Assembly: GCA_003049485.1 (NCBI GenBank)
Contig: PYST01000383.1
Location: 4,199 to 34,615 of the forward strand
Length of the DNA: 30,417 nucleotides
Reading direction: 5' to 3'
From: Ophioceras dolichostomum
Taxonomy: Eukaryota > Ascomycota > Sordariomycetes > Magnaporthales > Ophioceraceae
The stretch's first letter is position 1. Each line of letters starts with the position of its first letter. The position numbers and the translations under genes were made by a program. A model generated the notes under the pieces. The model searched no databases and had not been told where the DNA came from. It worked only from the letters and a program-made list of their open reading frames with translations. Below are positions 19,257 through 28,887 of the stretch, in pieces.

Positions 19257-21511
19257 ATGGCGCAGCGACATCCCGGTGTGCCGCCCGACCCGATCCCCCG
19301 GTACCTCCGCATTCGGAGACGGCGCCGTCTGACTGCCAAACGACGCCGGCGCCGAGCCTCGCTCTGTGGCTATCTCGCACTCGCACTGGCTGTTTTATCC
19401 CTGGCTGCCTTTGCGCCCAGGGCCATGGCCGCTCCTGTGCCAGGCGACAACGAATGCAACAACTATATGGGCATTGTAAGTCTATACGCCTGAACATATG
19501 TGCATCTTCCTCGGGGATCTCTCCGACCCTGGATAGATCGATCGGAAAGTTAATGCCTGCGTGTTGGTACTTTGAAGGAGATAGGGGCCTCGTACATTCA
19601 AGCCGCCGCGAAGAAAGGGGGCGGCGCCGTCGCCTTGGAGGATTGTCGCGATGTTAATCTCCTGCCAGAACACCTCGGTGAGAGAGAAACCCATGCAGTG
19701 AAAGGGACATTGAAACCTGAATGGTGTGGTATGCTGATGAAGAATGGGTGCCAGCTCGTCGATTTAATCCGCCATGGATAACCTTCGTTGACGGCAAGCC
19801 ATTATTCGGCGAAGCGGCGAAGAATGCATTCCAACCAGGCTCGAAAAACACTGTCTTCGACATATCGTAAGTTGATTATTACTTCCCTCTTCTATTACAC
19901 ACTTACCAACCGAGTCGGAGGCACATGAGACGACTAGATACATCAGACGGTGTCTTGTCCATGGACTAACCTTTCCAACGCCTCACCAGACGTTTCATAG
20001 GCCGAGAATTCTCTACCTTACCACCCGAACTCCTCGGCCAAGAGCGTCCCTTCACAATCCTTGGCGACCAGCACGAGCAGATCTTCCTCGAGGTCGAGGT
20101 CTCACCGGGACAGCCACCCAAGCAGTTCACGCCCGAGACGCTGATGGGCATGCTCCTAGCAGAAGCCCGCCAGGCAGCCTCGGACTTCTTAGGAACAGGC
20201 ACCGAGATCAACAGCGTAGCCATCACGCCGACCGTCTCGCACGCGATCACCAACCTCGAGGCAAACTGGGAAGGCTTCCGAGACGCAGCCGTCATCGGCG
20301 GCTTCACAGGCGGCGTGCGCATCAGAGCGCCCGCGTACACGGCCATGATCGGGCTGGAGCTGGACAAAGAGCCGCCCCAAACCACTCCTCAATCCACATT
20401 CAACGAGCGTAACGTCGTGATCTACCATCTTCTGGGCGATCATGACGCCAGCGCCAGTGACGGAGCTGCTGCTGCTGGCGGGGGGTTGATCAAGATCGTG
20501 AACGCGGAGCAGGGCATAATGGACATCCTGTCATCGGTCGAAGACGTCGCGCCCCGCTGCGCCGCCAAGGGCGCGTGTCCCAGACGGGCAGCGGCGCTCA
20601 CGCGCAAGGCCGTCGTCAAGACTCTGAGCGAGGCGGAGCTCACCAGGGACCTGATCCACGAGCTCGTCGTCCTGGAGCAACCTCAACCCCAGACAGGCGG
20701 CCAGGGACAGCAGACAATATCGCGCCGCGCTCAGGAGGTCCGCGCGCAGCTCCAAGAGTTCTTCAACCTCACTTCTTCTTCTTCCGAAAACACGCACTCG
20801 CACTACTCCGCCTCCGCGCCTGCCCTCGGCGCCGCGACGCTCTCCTGCTGGGCGCACGATGAGTGCCTCCTAGAGGAGCTCGACGGTGGGGGGTGCCAGT
20901 TCATCGACGTCACGGCGGTCTCGATCCGGATCGAGCTCGCGGACGGCGCGAGCGAGGAGGTGGTGCTGCGCAACACGCCCATCCCGACGAGGAAGGTGGC
21001 GCACTTCACGACGGCGCGCGACGGACAGGACGTCGTGGCGGTGCGCGTGCTGAGGGGGCAGAGGTTCTTGGCGGTCGATAACACGCTCGTAGGCGAGATG
21101 GAGGTCCCCGTCAGGCCCGCGCCGAGGGGCGTGGCGAGGGTTAGGGTCGCGGTTGAGGTGGGGCCGTCGGATGAGGTTAAGGTTACGGCGGAGGATGTCA
21201 CGATATCTGCTTCTTCTCCTGGCGGCGGCGGCCAAGGGTCGGGAGGAGGCGAGCAGCGAGCGGGGACGGTGGTGGAGCTGGACGTTCCGTGGAATGGGGG
21301 TGAGTGGTGGAACTGGGACCGTGCTGAGCGCCTGGTCGAGGAGGCGGAGAGGATGGGGGCTCAGGATGAGGTGTTGCGGGAGCTGATGGGATTTGTGCCG
21401 GGGACGGGGAATGGGTTGCCGGGTCGGGTCCGGGGGAAGGTGGGGCGGGAGCGGGACGAGGTCGGCCGGGAGGTGGCCGTGGCCCCAGAGCAGGGCCCGG
21501 AGGAGCAGTGA
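19257..21511 (+). CDS. Degenerate, secretory-pathway Hsp70-like protein
   Basis: Exon 1 (19257-19475) encodes an Arg-rich N terminus and a hydrophobic signal or anchor (LALALAVLSLAAFAPRAMA), ending at GTAAGT. A later segment (about 19775-19866, ITFVDGKPLFGEAAKNAF...NTVFDI) matches the Hsp70 SWVAFT...GEAAKNQ...NTVFDIKRLIGRKF region. It splices by intron 19867-19989 (GTAAGT, branch CTAAC, CCAG) into RFIGREF. The 3' exon continues with Hsp70-like FTPE, AITPTVSHA and DAAVIGGF blocks and a substrate-domain segment (RNTPIPTRK...VDNTLVGEMEVP). Phosphate loop 2 (DLGGGTFD in Hsp70) is replaced by HLLGDHDA and much of subdomain II is missing. The stretch joining exon 1 to the ITFVDG segment has stops and no in-phase splice pair, so the model there is unresolved. 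It is a probable pseudo-chaperone or a gene with a damaged 5' part. Confidence 0.7.
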
Positions 21512-23007
21512 TCACCAGGGCGCGATAATAAACCGGCACAGAGGACTGGTGCTTTTTGTTTTGCCATGCAGTCGCTTCAACTTTGCATGTCTATGTACAC
21601 AGTACGACAGAGCTTCGCTCTTATGCTTTTCATACCCACCGCAGGTTGTAACTTGGGAGAGAGTTGACGCGACGAGAATCTTTTCCGTCACACACGCCAT
21701 GCATGCATGCGGTCCAAGATTGTTGTTTTTCAGCGTGGCGTTCCTCATTTCGCAGCGCTTGCCTCGTCGGTTCTTCTAGCGCACCAGACTGCATGACACC
21801 GCCACATTTCCGTTATCGTCGGACAGCTTCCCAATTCTCGTCGAGCGGGAACAGGACCCGGACAAGCTTCTATTGCTCTTTCGGCGGGGTTAGCCCTGCA
21901 GCACGCTGTGCCCAAGCTTCAACTGCTGACCTGTCTGGTGCTTTTCCTGGACAGGACAAGGTTGAGGTGATCAACAAAAAGGTCAATCCAGCACGAATTC
22001 CTCGCGCTGGTTGGGCCAATTGGGCTCCCTCTCGAAGTCCAGGCTAATCCACAAAGCGCCTAGCCGGGAAACGTCTTCAGTGTCAGAACCCCTCAGCTCG
22101 TCGAGCTTGAGTCGGGGGTGGGCAGCACCGTGCCACATGCTGGCCTGTGCACCACGAATGTCGACCTTTTATTGGTTGGGTACCTTGCAGATGGGTCCAA
22201 ATGCCGAGACATGGTTCGCAGACGTTTTCTCTGTTTTAGCGAGCAGGGGGGCGGGATTGTGCAGCTGCGCGCCACAGGAAGCCCCTTTTTCTCTTTGACG
22301 GAAATTGTGATGGGATGGCAGGAGGAGGAGGCAGCACCCGAGGAACGAGGAGCCTTGGTCTCTTTTCATTCAAACACCACCCAGCAGCATCCACCCAACA
22401 CCTTCCCCTCCTTGTTTCTGTTCTTTCAAGCCCCAAGCCACCAGGACACGGGACCAAAACGTCGCTCATTCATCCAAGCCGTCGTTCTTTGATCGATTCG
22501 GCAGTCCCATCACTCCCTCGACAGAGAGTGAGAGGACGCTGATCATCCACTCCCTTTTCCCAGAATTTCCTGTTTATCGCCCCCTGAAATCCCCACGATC
22601 CACGCTCCTTCCCACGGTTCCCATCCTCGGGCAAGACGTCCATCCGAGTCCGGCATTGTCCATCCATCCCACCCTTTCCCTCACTGCCTCGCACCCCATT
22701 CCTGCATCTGCATATCGACGTTTCTGTTCGAGCACTCCGAAGGTTGACTTGACGTCCCTTCTTGTCTGTCGATTGTCAACCGACCGCTACCACCATCGCC
22801 GACACTGGGCTGAACAGGCGGACTCTCTGTGATCAAGAACGCCTTGATATAGCGATGCAGCAGCAGGCTTGAGCTCGACCCTTCCATTCATTCACATATC
22901 GCACTCTCTTTTGGGGCCACTTTACCCTCTCATTCTTTGATCTTCTTCCTGTTTCAACGCAACGCAGCGCCTTGCTCGTCCTTCCTTCTTTCCTTCCAGC
23001 CGCCAAA
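21512..23007. other. Long intergenic region upstream of the Crh gene
   Basis: Nearly 1.5 kb holds no supported gene. An open frame at 22118-22492 has no recognisable motif. From about 22360 the plus strand becomes C/T-rich, and the last 30 bases (ending CTTTCCTTCCAG before CCGCCAAAATG) look like a 3' splice site, so a 5'-UTR intron is possible. Confidence 0.4.
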
Positions 23008-24950
23008 ATGATATCCTCAACACGTTCCTTCCTCTCCGCGGCCGTCGGGCTGCTGCTGCTGGCCTCGACGCCGTTCGTCTCCGCCCAGGTGACGACGGAC
23101 TGCCAACCGCTCGAGAAATCATGCCCCGCCGACCCGGCCTTCTCCATGTCCCACTCGTGGGCCTTCAACTCGACCCCGAACGGCTGGGACATCAAGGTCA
23201 AGCCCGTGACCTTCTCGAACGAGAACGGCGCGACCTTCACGATCACGAACCAGGGCGACTCCCCGACCATCCGGACCCAGTACTACATCTTCTTCGGCCG
23301 CGTCGAGATGATGATGAAGGCCGCTCCCGGCGTCGGCATCATCAGCTCCATCATGCTCCTCAGCGACGACCTGGACGAGATCGACTGGGAGATCCTGGGC
23401 ATCAACAGCACGCACGCGCTGTCCAACTACTTCGGGAAAGGCGCCCAGGTCTTCACCAACGGCGGCGCCCACCTCGTCAACGGAAACCTGCAGGACGCGT
23501 TTCATAACTATACTACGATATGGACCAAGGACAAGCTCGAGTGGTACCTCGACGGCGCCCTCGTCCGCACGCTGCTGCCCAAGGACGCCAACAACACGCT
23601 CAACTACCCGCAGACCCCGTCCCGGCTCTCCATCGGCATCTGGGCCGGCGGTGACCCACGCATGAGCGAGGGCACGCGTCAGTGGGCTGGTGGCGACACG
23701 GATTACGGCGCGGGCCCCTTCAGCATGCACGTCAAGGACGTCAAGATCGAGGATTACAGCTCCGGAAAGGAGTATGTCTACGGCGACAATAGCGGGACGT
23801 GGCAGAGCATTCAGGTCATCGCGTAAGTTCCATTCCGTTACTTCCATACATCTCCCAACTTTGCCTTGACACCTACCCGCCTTATCAACATTTGTCCCCT
23901 TGTGTGTGAGTCACATAACTAACGCCCAACTCTCCATTTGCCTTTCCTCTCCACAGTGGCCAATCCACAGCCAACGAAACCGTCAACGCCGTAATCGGCC
24001 CCTCGCCACCCGCCGAATCCATCGCCGACAAGTGGAACAAGCTCTCCTCCGGCGCCAAGATCGGCATATACGCCGGCGCGGGCTCCGTCGTGGCGCTCAT
24101 CGGCATTTCTCTCTTCGTTTACTTCATCAAGCAGCGCCGCCGCGGCGCGCGCGAGGCGAAGCTCGCCGAGGAGCGCCAGAACCAAGAACGGCTGGAGCTG
24201 GAGCAGTACCGCAAGGCGGGCATCGACCCGGACGCGCTCGTGGTGCAGCAGTCGGAGTACAGCAAGGACATGAGCATCCCGTCCACGCCCGTCGATCCCT
24301 CGGGCCCGTTGTCTGAGAAGTCGTCGTCATCGTGGAGCGATGGGAGGGGCAACCTCAACCCCGCTGCTGGTGCCGGCGTCGCTGCTGCTGGGATCGCGGC
24401 TAGTGGAGGCATGCGCAGCCCCGCGCCGCTGCTGCGGAACGACGGGAACCGCTCGCCTGGCCCGCACAGCCCCATGGGCGGCGGGCCTGGCGGGATGGGC
24501 ATGGGGATGTACCAGGATAATCCCCGCAGCCGACAGGGCAGCCTCGGACCGCACGGCAACTCGGGCATGGTCTCGCCGCTGCGCACGCCTAGCCCAGGCA
24601 TGGCGCCGCAGTACCCGCTGCCTTCTGCGCCTGGCTCGCCGGGGCCTGGCCAGCATATGCAGCAGCAGATGCACCAGCAGCAGCAGGGGAGGAGCTTCAC
24701 GGCGCCAATGCCGCGGATGGCGTCGCCTGGTCCTGGTCCTCATGGTGGCGGTGGTGGCGGGTACGGACAGGGGATGCAGAGGATGAATAGCCCGGCTCCG
24801 ATGGTGGGCGGGCCGCAGAGGAGCTTTAGCAGTGATCCGTACCAGAGTCATGGGCACCATCAGGGTGGTGGGGGTGGGTATGGTGGGAATGGGGGGTATG
24901 GAGGTGGCGGCGGCGGCGGTGGGCACAACGGCGGTGGGTATTGGAGGTAG
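23008..24950 (+). CDS. Crh-family GH16 cell-wall transglycosylase with transmembrane segment
   Basis: Crh enzymes transfer chitin chains onto beta-glucan at the cell surface. The start (GCCAAAATG) opens a signal peptide (1-26, ending FVSA). The GH16 domain follows with catalytic motif DEIDWE at 123-128 (nucleophile E124, acid/base E128), an upstream Cys pair (C32, C39) and N-glycosylation sequons. A 134-bp intron (23823-23956, GTAAGT...CCACAG) interrupts codon 272 and splices in phase to give 602 aa. Instead of a C-terminal GPI signal there is an internal hydrophobic segment (about 307-329, IGIYAGAGSVVALIGISLFV) followed by QRRRGAR, then a roughly 265-residue Gly/Pro/Gln/Ser-rich tail. This predicts a type I membrane protein with a cytosolic low-complexity tail. 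Family is certain; topology is inferred. Confidence 0.93.
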
Positions 24951-26366
24951 ATGTGAAGGAGGGAAAGTCTAGCTCGCTGAGGCGGGAGGAGAAAGACCAT
25001 TCTCCTCCCACCTACTCGTGCATCATGTTTTCTCATCTCTCGCATCACGCACAGCAAGCTTCGGTCACCACGGCCCTGTTTCCACTTTCTTTCCCACGTT
25101 CATCATCTATCTCCAATTTCCTCTTTTCTTTCCTACAATCTCGTTCCACGACGGGCCTTTCTCCCTCTCTGTTCAGGAGGGCATTTCCTCGTGGGTTTTC
25201 CATTTGAGCTATTTATTGGAAGGAACAGATTTCTCTTTCTCAGGCTATGACGACGGTGGGCCACACACCACTTGGCTATTGGGTTGTTTTTTCCCCACAA
25301 TGTATTTCTTATTGTATGTATTCCGTCGACTTGTCGCAAGCAATATCATACTTCCTGCCTAGGTACTTGTTAATTTCCCCATGCCGGTTTTGAACAACAT
25401 GTCGCCGCCATTCGTGATCCTTGGTGGATGAGTCCGCAGTCACGTGGTTTGTTCTTACGCAAGTCCGCGAGGGTGATGACCGACGCGGTGTGCACGCTCA
25501 TGATCGAATAATGCGTGCATCACGGTAGCGCAGCGGCCATTCCTCCTCTCCCTATGCATCATGCATGAATTTGGCTTAAATATTCCATGCCATATGTTTG
25601 CGACGACTTGGGAACGTCTCGCATTTGTCTTGAATTCCACACCTTTCCGTTTTCCACGGGGCGTTACCTGCACGAAACCTGCCTTGAGCGGCCCCAAGTA
25701 GACAGAGTCATCATTTATCACTAGAGTGAATTGGCGCTGGTGCTATGCCGACCTGTGGCACAGGAGCCATCTTGTTCGGGCCGAGCCCGCCCAAGGGGTT
25801 GCTTGGGACGAGTGAGGTCTGGTTCGACGTATAACCTTAAAAATAGCCTCACGGCGAGGGCCGCCAGGACATCCAGCGTCCACGTGCTGCCTGTGACGGT
25901 CCTATTCTCAGCTAGACTCCTCTATCTTCGGATATCGTCTACGTTGTTCGCACCGGCACTTCCACCATTCTACAACTCTCATTGAGACCAGACTCGCCAA
26001 CTCTTCGGGGTGCCTTCGCGGTAGCTACATTAGGAGATCTATGGAGTGGGCATCCTATTTAAATCCGTGATGAACACGTTGAATATCTCGTTCTAGCCAT
26101 TGATGGGACGCGGATCGTGTCTCTCGGGGCTCGGATGCAGAGAAATGAAAATGTGCGGCACCAGGCACGCGTCTTGACGTCCTAGCCAGCTAGGTAAGGT
26201 AGGTAGTAAGTTTGGGGTATGATGAACAGGTACGTGTTAAATAACTCATAGGTACGTAGGTAGGTCGAGGTCGGTAAGGTAGGTAAGGTGCCTAAGTAAC
26301 TCAGCCACGGGTGATGATGATGCTACCATGAAGAAAAGCAGCCGTGTTTCGCGTACCTCCACATCA
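24951..26366. other. Intergenic region between convergent genes
   Basis: About 1.4 kb between the Crh stop and the 3' end of the minus-strand orphan gene. The first 300 bases are T-rich and probably 3' untranslated. No gene is supported. The right end holds AGGTAGGTA-type repeats. Confidence 0.45.
26181..26300. repeat. AGGTA/AGGTAAGGTAGGT simple-repeat cluster
   Basis: Short runs of AGGTAGGT, GGTAAGGTAGGTAAGG and GTACGTAGGTAGGT are clustered just downstream of the minus-strand orphan gene. They share the AGGTA core with the CCTAGGTACC motifs found elsewhere in the window. Confidence 0.7.
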
Positions 26367-27107
26367 TCAACCTTGCGAGGACTGTGAGGAGCTCTTCCAC
26401 GGCACCACCACGTGCATCTTCTGATTCGTCGCAATCACCCAAGCCGTCTCCAAGTCAATCTTGCCGTAAAGGTGCTTGACCTTCACCAGCTCATCCACCG
26501 CAGCATCCACGAAGTGGCCATCCCGCGACTTCGCCGTGGGCTGCCTATCGACGGCCCTGATCATCTTCACCTTGGTACCCTCCAGGGCCTTGTCGCGCTT
26601 CATGGCGGTCTTGAGGTTGTCGGCCGTCATGTTGTGCTTGGCGGCGGCATCCCCTTGCTTCTTGGGCACGTCGTACGCGATGCGGACCGTGAAGCCTATG
26701 ACGACGGTGGCGTGCATGCCGAAGTCTCCCTTCGCCCGATGCACCGTCATGCTGGTGTTCTTGCTGATGCCCTTGAGCAGCTTGAGGACGTGGAGTGTCG
26801 TCATGCAGTACGTGACCTTCACGTCCTTCATTTTCCCGTCCTTCGCGTCCCTCTGCTGCTGGATGCCGTTGTGGGGGCCCTCCACCTCGCTGGACGAGGA
26901 GAGCCCCTTCAGGACGTCGACCGTCAGGGCGTCGTTGATGACCACGCAGGCGGTCTTCCGGGGCTCGACGAGCTTCTTGGCCGCCGTGTCCCAGTTCGTG
27001 CCGGAGTATGGGTGCGCCTGCGTCTTGGCGGCGGCTGTGGCGGGAGCGGTTTGTTTTACTCGCTCCACCTGGGTTTGCCTCCTCTGGGCTGGGTTTTGCG
27101 AAGACAT
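26367..27107 (-). CDS. Unrecognised basic protein, 246 aa
   Basis: I do not recognise this protein. The start at 27107 (GACATGTCTTCG, G at -3) was preferred over an upstream in-frame ATG at 27161, which adds 18 poorly structured residues. The first 45 residues are polar and Ala/Gln/Thr-rich. The body alternates predicted strands and helices (KTACVVINDALTVDVLKGL, FGMHATVVIGFTVRIAYDV, HFVDAAVDELVKVKHLYGKI) and ends in WVIATNQKMHVVVPW. It is rich in Lys, has few Cys and has no signal peptide or membrane segment. The even third-position GC bias and single long exon support a real gene. Its upstream region faces that of the amidoligase-like gene 1.8 kb away, so the two are divergent. A lineage-restricted cytosolic or nuclear protein is the plain reading. 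Confidence 0.65.
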   Translation of the reverse strand: MSSQNPAQRRQTQVERVKQTAPATAAAKTQAHPYSGTNWDTAAKKLVEPRKTACVVINDALTVDVLKGLSSSSEVEGPHNGIQQQRDAKDGKMKDVKVTYCMTTLHVLKLLKGISKNTSMTVHRAKGDFGMHATVVIGFTVRIAYDVPKKQGDAAAKHNMTADNLKTAMKRDKALEGTKVKMIRAVDRQPTAKSRDGHFVDAAVDELVKVKHLYGKIDLETAWVIATNQKMHVVVPWKSSSQSSQG

Positions 27108-28326
27108 GTCGGCGATGTGCGACGGTAGGTGTGGCTGCCGGTGTCGTTGTAGTTGAGGCAATGTAAGGAGGGCAGGAGGTGCGATGAAGAAGAGTCAAAT
27201 CCTGTCGACAGACACTCAAACAACAGGCAGGGAGGTTGGCTCAAGTTATTTGGCAGGAGCTGGACTTGTGGCGTGTCGTTGTGGACGGATGCAAATGGTT
27301 CGGACCATTGGAGCGTCAGTTAGACGAGCCGCCCACCGCTCGGCAGAGGAGGCCCTACGTCGCTTTATAGGACTTAGCCCACCACAACATCGACACTATC
27401 AGCCCCTGGAGCAATTTAATGTACAGTTCGGTAGGATGTATCGAGCTGTGCCCGACGGTGCCTAGGGGCTCGGGGACGTTGCGTTATACAATGTACAGTG
27501 ATTCATACTCAGGGTACGGTACATCGTGGTTGCGGTGTCTATACCGCACGACTTCAAGGTGGAGAACTTCGGCCGGCGGAGACCAGACCAATGGCCTGAC
27601 CCAAACCTCAACCTGTTGGCAACCTTGCTCGGTCTACTCCTCGGTCAACAGACTAGTAGGATGTTCGTAGGGATCGATATTTCCGATCAATAGGATTTCC
27701 GATATTGCATGCTTTCGTATATTCCGCTCCTTGAGGGAGTCGCTTGATTAGGCGGTAACTGGCCGCGGCCATGACAGCGTGATATCGTCCCGGAGCAGTG
27801 CCTGGCTGGAACAACACGGCTTGGCTCACGGTCGCGGCCGTCGTTGGCCATTTGATTCACAACGTTGGTGGAGATTGTGGCACGGGCGGCACCACCCCTT
27901 GCGGCGCCGATGCTGTAGGGCTGCAGGATCGCGGGCTGAATGGTCACTCCGTAAAAAAATGTTCCCAGACTAGGACACAAGCTCGGCCCTTCGGATTGCC
28001 GAATTGAACTAGATCGGGAGTTTAACGCTAACGCGGGCACTGCCTAGCAAGGAGTTTCCGCTAACTAAAATAATCATACAATCCTACCTGGCCTGGCCAG
28101 AAGGCTGAATGTCGTCTAGCCGATGTTGTTGGCCCCTTCTTTTGGGCGGGCACAGCGTGGTTTATCACTCGACGCCAATGTCGGCGCTATAGCAGGAGCC
28201 GGAAAATAGCAAAACATCTAGCGACGGCGCCACCACATGTTTCACTTCCTGAAGCATCGGACACTCGAGTGGTCCGTTCGGAGGGCCTGCTAAAATACCT
28301 ACCTACCACCCAACGTAGTACTGAAA
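27108..28326. other. Intergenic region between divergent genes
   Basis: About 1.2 kb with no supported gene. Small open frames (27184-27465, 27419-27670, 27687-28040) lack motifs and coding-like composition. Both promoters for the flanking genes should lie here or a little downstream. Confidence 0.4.
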
Positions 28327-28554
28327 ATGCGTTTTGTACTGCTAGTAGTCCTGTACACTCTGGTACCAGGGGACCTGCCTCGAGCAGAACAGAGGTCAAC
28401 AAGCCGCGGCCAGCAACGGCTTCAAACCACAAGCTACGAGCAAGTTGCGAGCATGTGGGTTCCGTCCATGCCCTCTCTATGTTGGCCCGATCGAGAGTCC
28501 TGGTCAGGGGCCGCGGGCAAGGTGCCCCTGACATTCGGCGACGACGCCAGGTAA
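28327..28554 (+). CDS. Candidate small secreted peptide exon
   Basis: An ATG in context AAAATG opens 75 codons beginning MRFVLLVVLYTLVPGDLPRA, which has a short hydrophobic core like a signal peptide. The remainder is Ser/Gln/Trp-containing without motifs and lacks the paired cysteines common in small secreted fungal proteins. GTAAGC at 28551 gives a fair 5' splice donor, so the frame may continue after an intron. Alternatively this is an upstream open frame or chance ORF in the leader of the next gene. Support is weak. Confidence 0.2.
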   Translation: MRFVLLVVLYTLVPGDLPRAEQRSTSRGQQRLQTTSYEQVASMWVPSMPSLCWPDRESWSGAAGKVPLTFGDDAR

Positions 28555-28650
28555 GCCTGCTCCTAATATGACGCCATTTTTTAAACTTGTATCTGGCGAA
28601 CACTCTATCAGTATTTAGACCAGTCACCTCGCTCACGATCTTGGCTGAGG

Positions 28651-28679
28651 CACGTCGAAGCACGTCGAAGCACGCCGAA
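28651..28679 (+). repeat. Short 10-bp tandem repeat
   Basis: CACGTCGAAG occurs twice in tandem followed by the variant CACGCCGAA. It lies about 210 bases upstream of the amidoligase-like start, in a probable promoter or leader. Confidence 0.7.
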
Positions 28680-28887
28680 TTTACACAATATAACCTACTA
28701 AGCTCCTATCCTGGGGCTTCACTCTATCTCTTGGGACTTGGGGTCCCCTATTGGCTCATTACACACAACCTTACCCTCTCATTATTGTACGTCTTTCGTC
28801 AGACCATTCAACTTACACCAGTGGTGTACAGTTTCCGGTATTGTTTAGGGTTCAACAGAGTGCAGTCCCGTACAGCCCACCGTCAAA

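Noticed and set aside
22118..22492. Plus-strand frame of 124 codons upstream of the Crh gene
   Set aside because: It has no domain, no clear start context and irregular composition.
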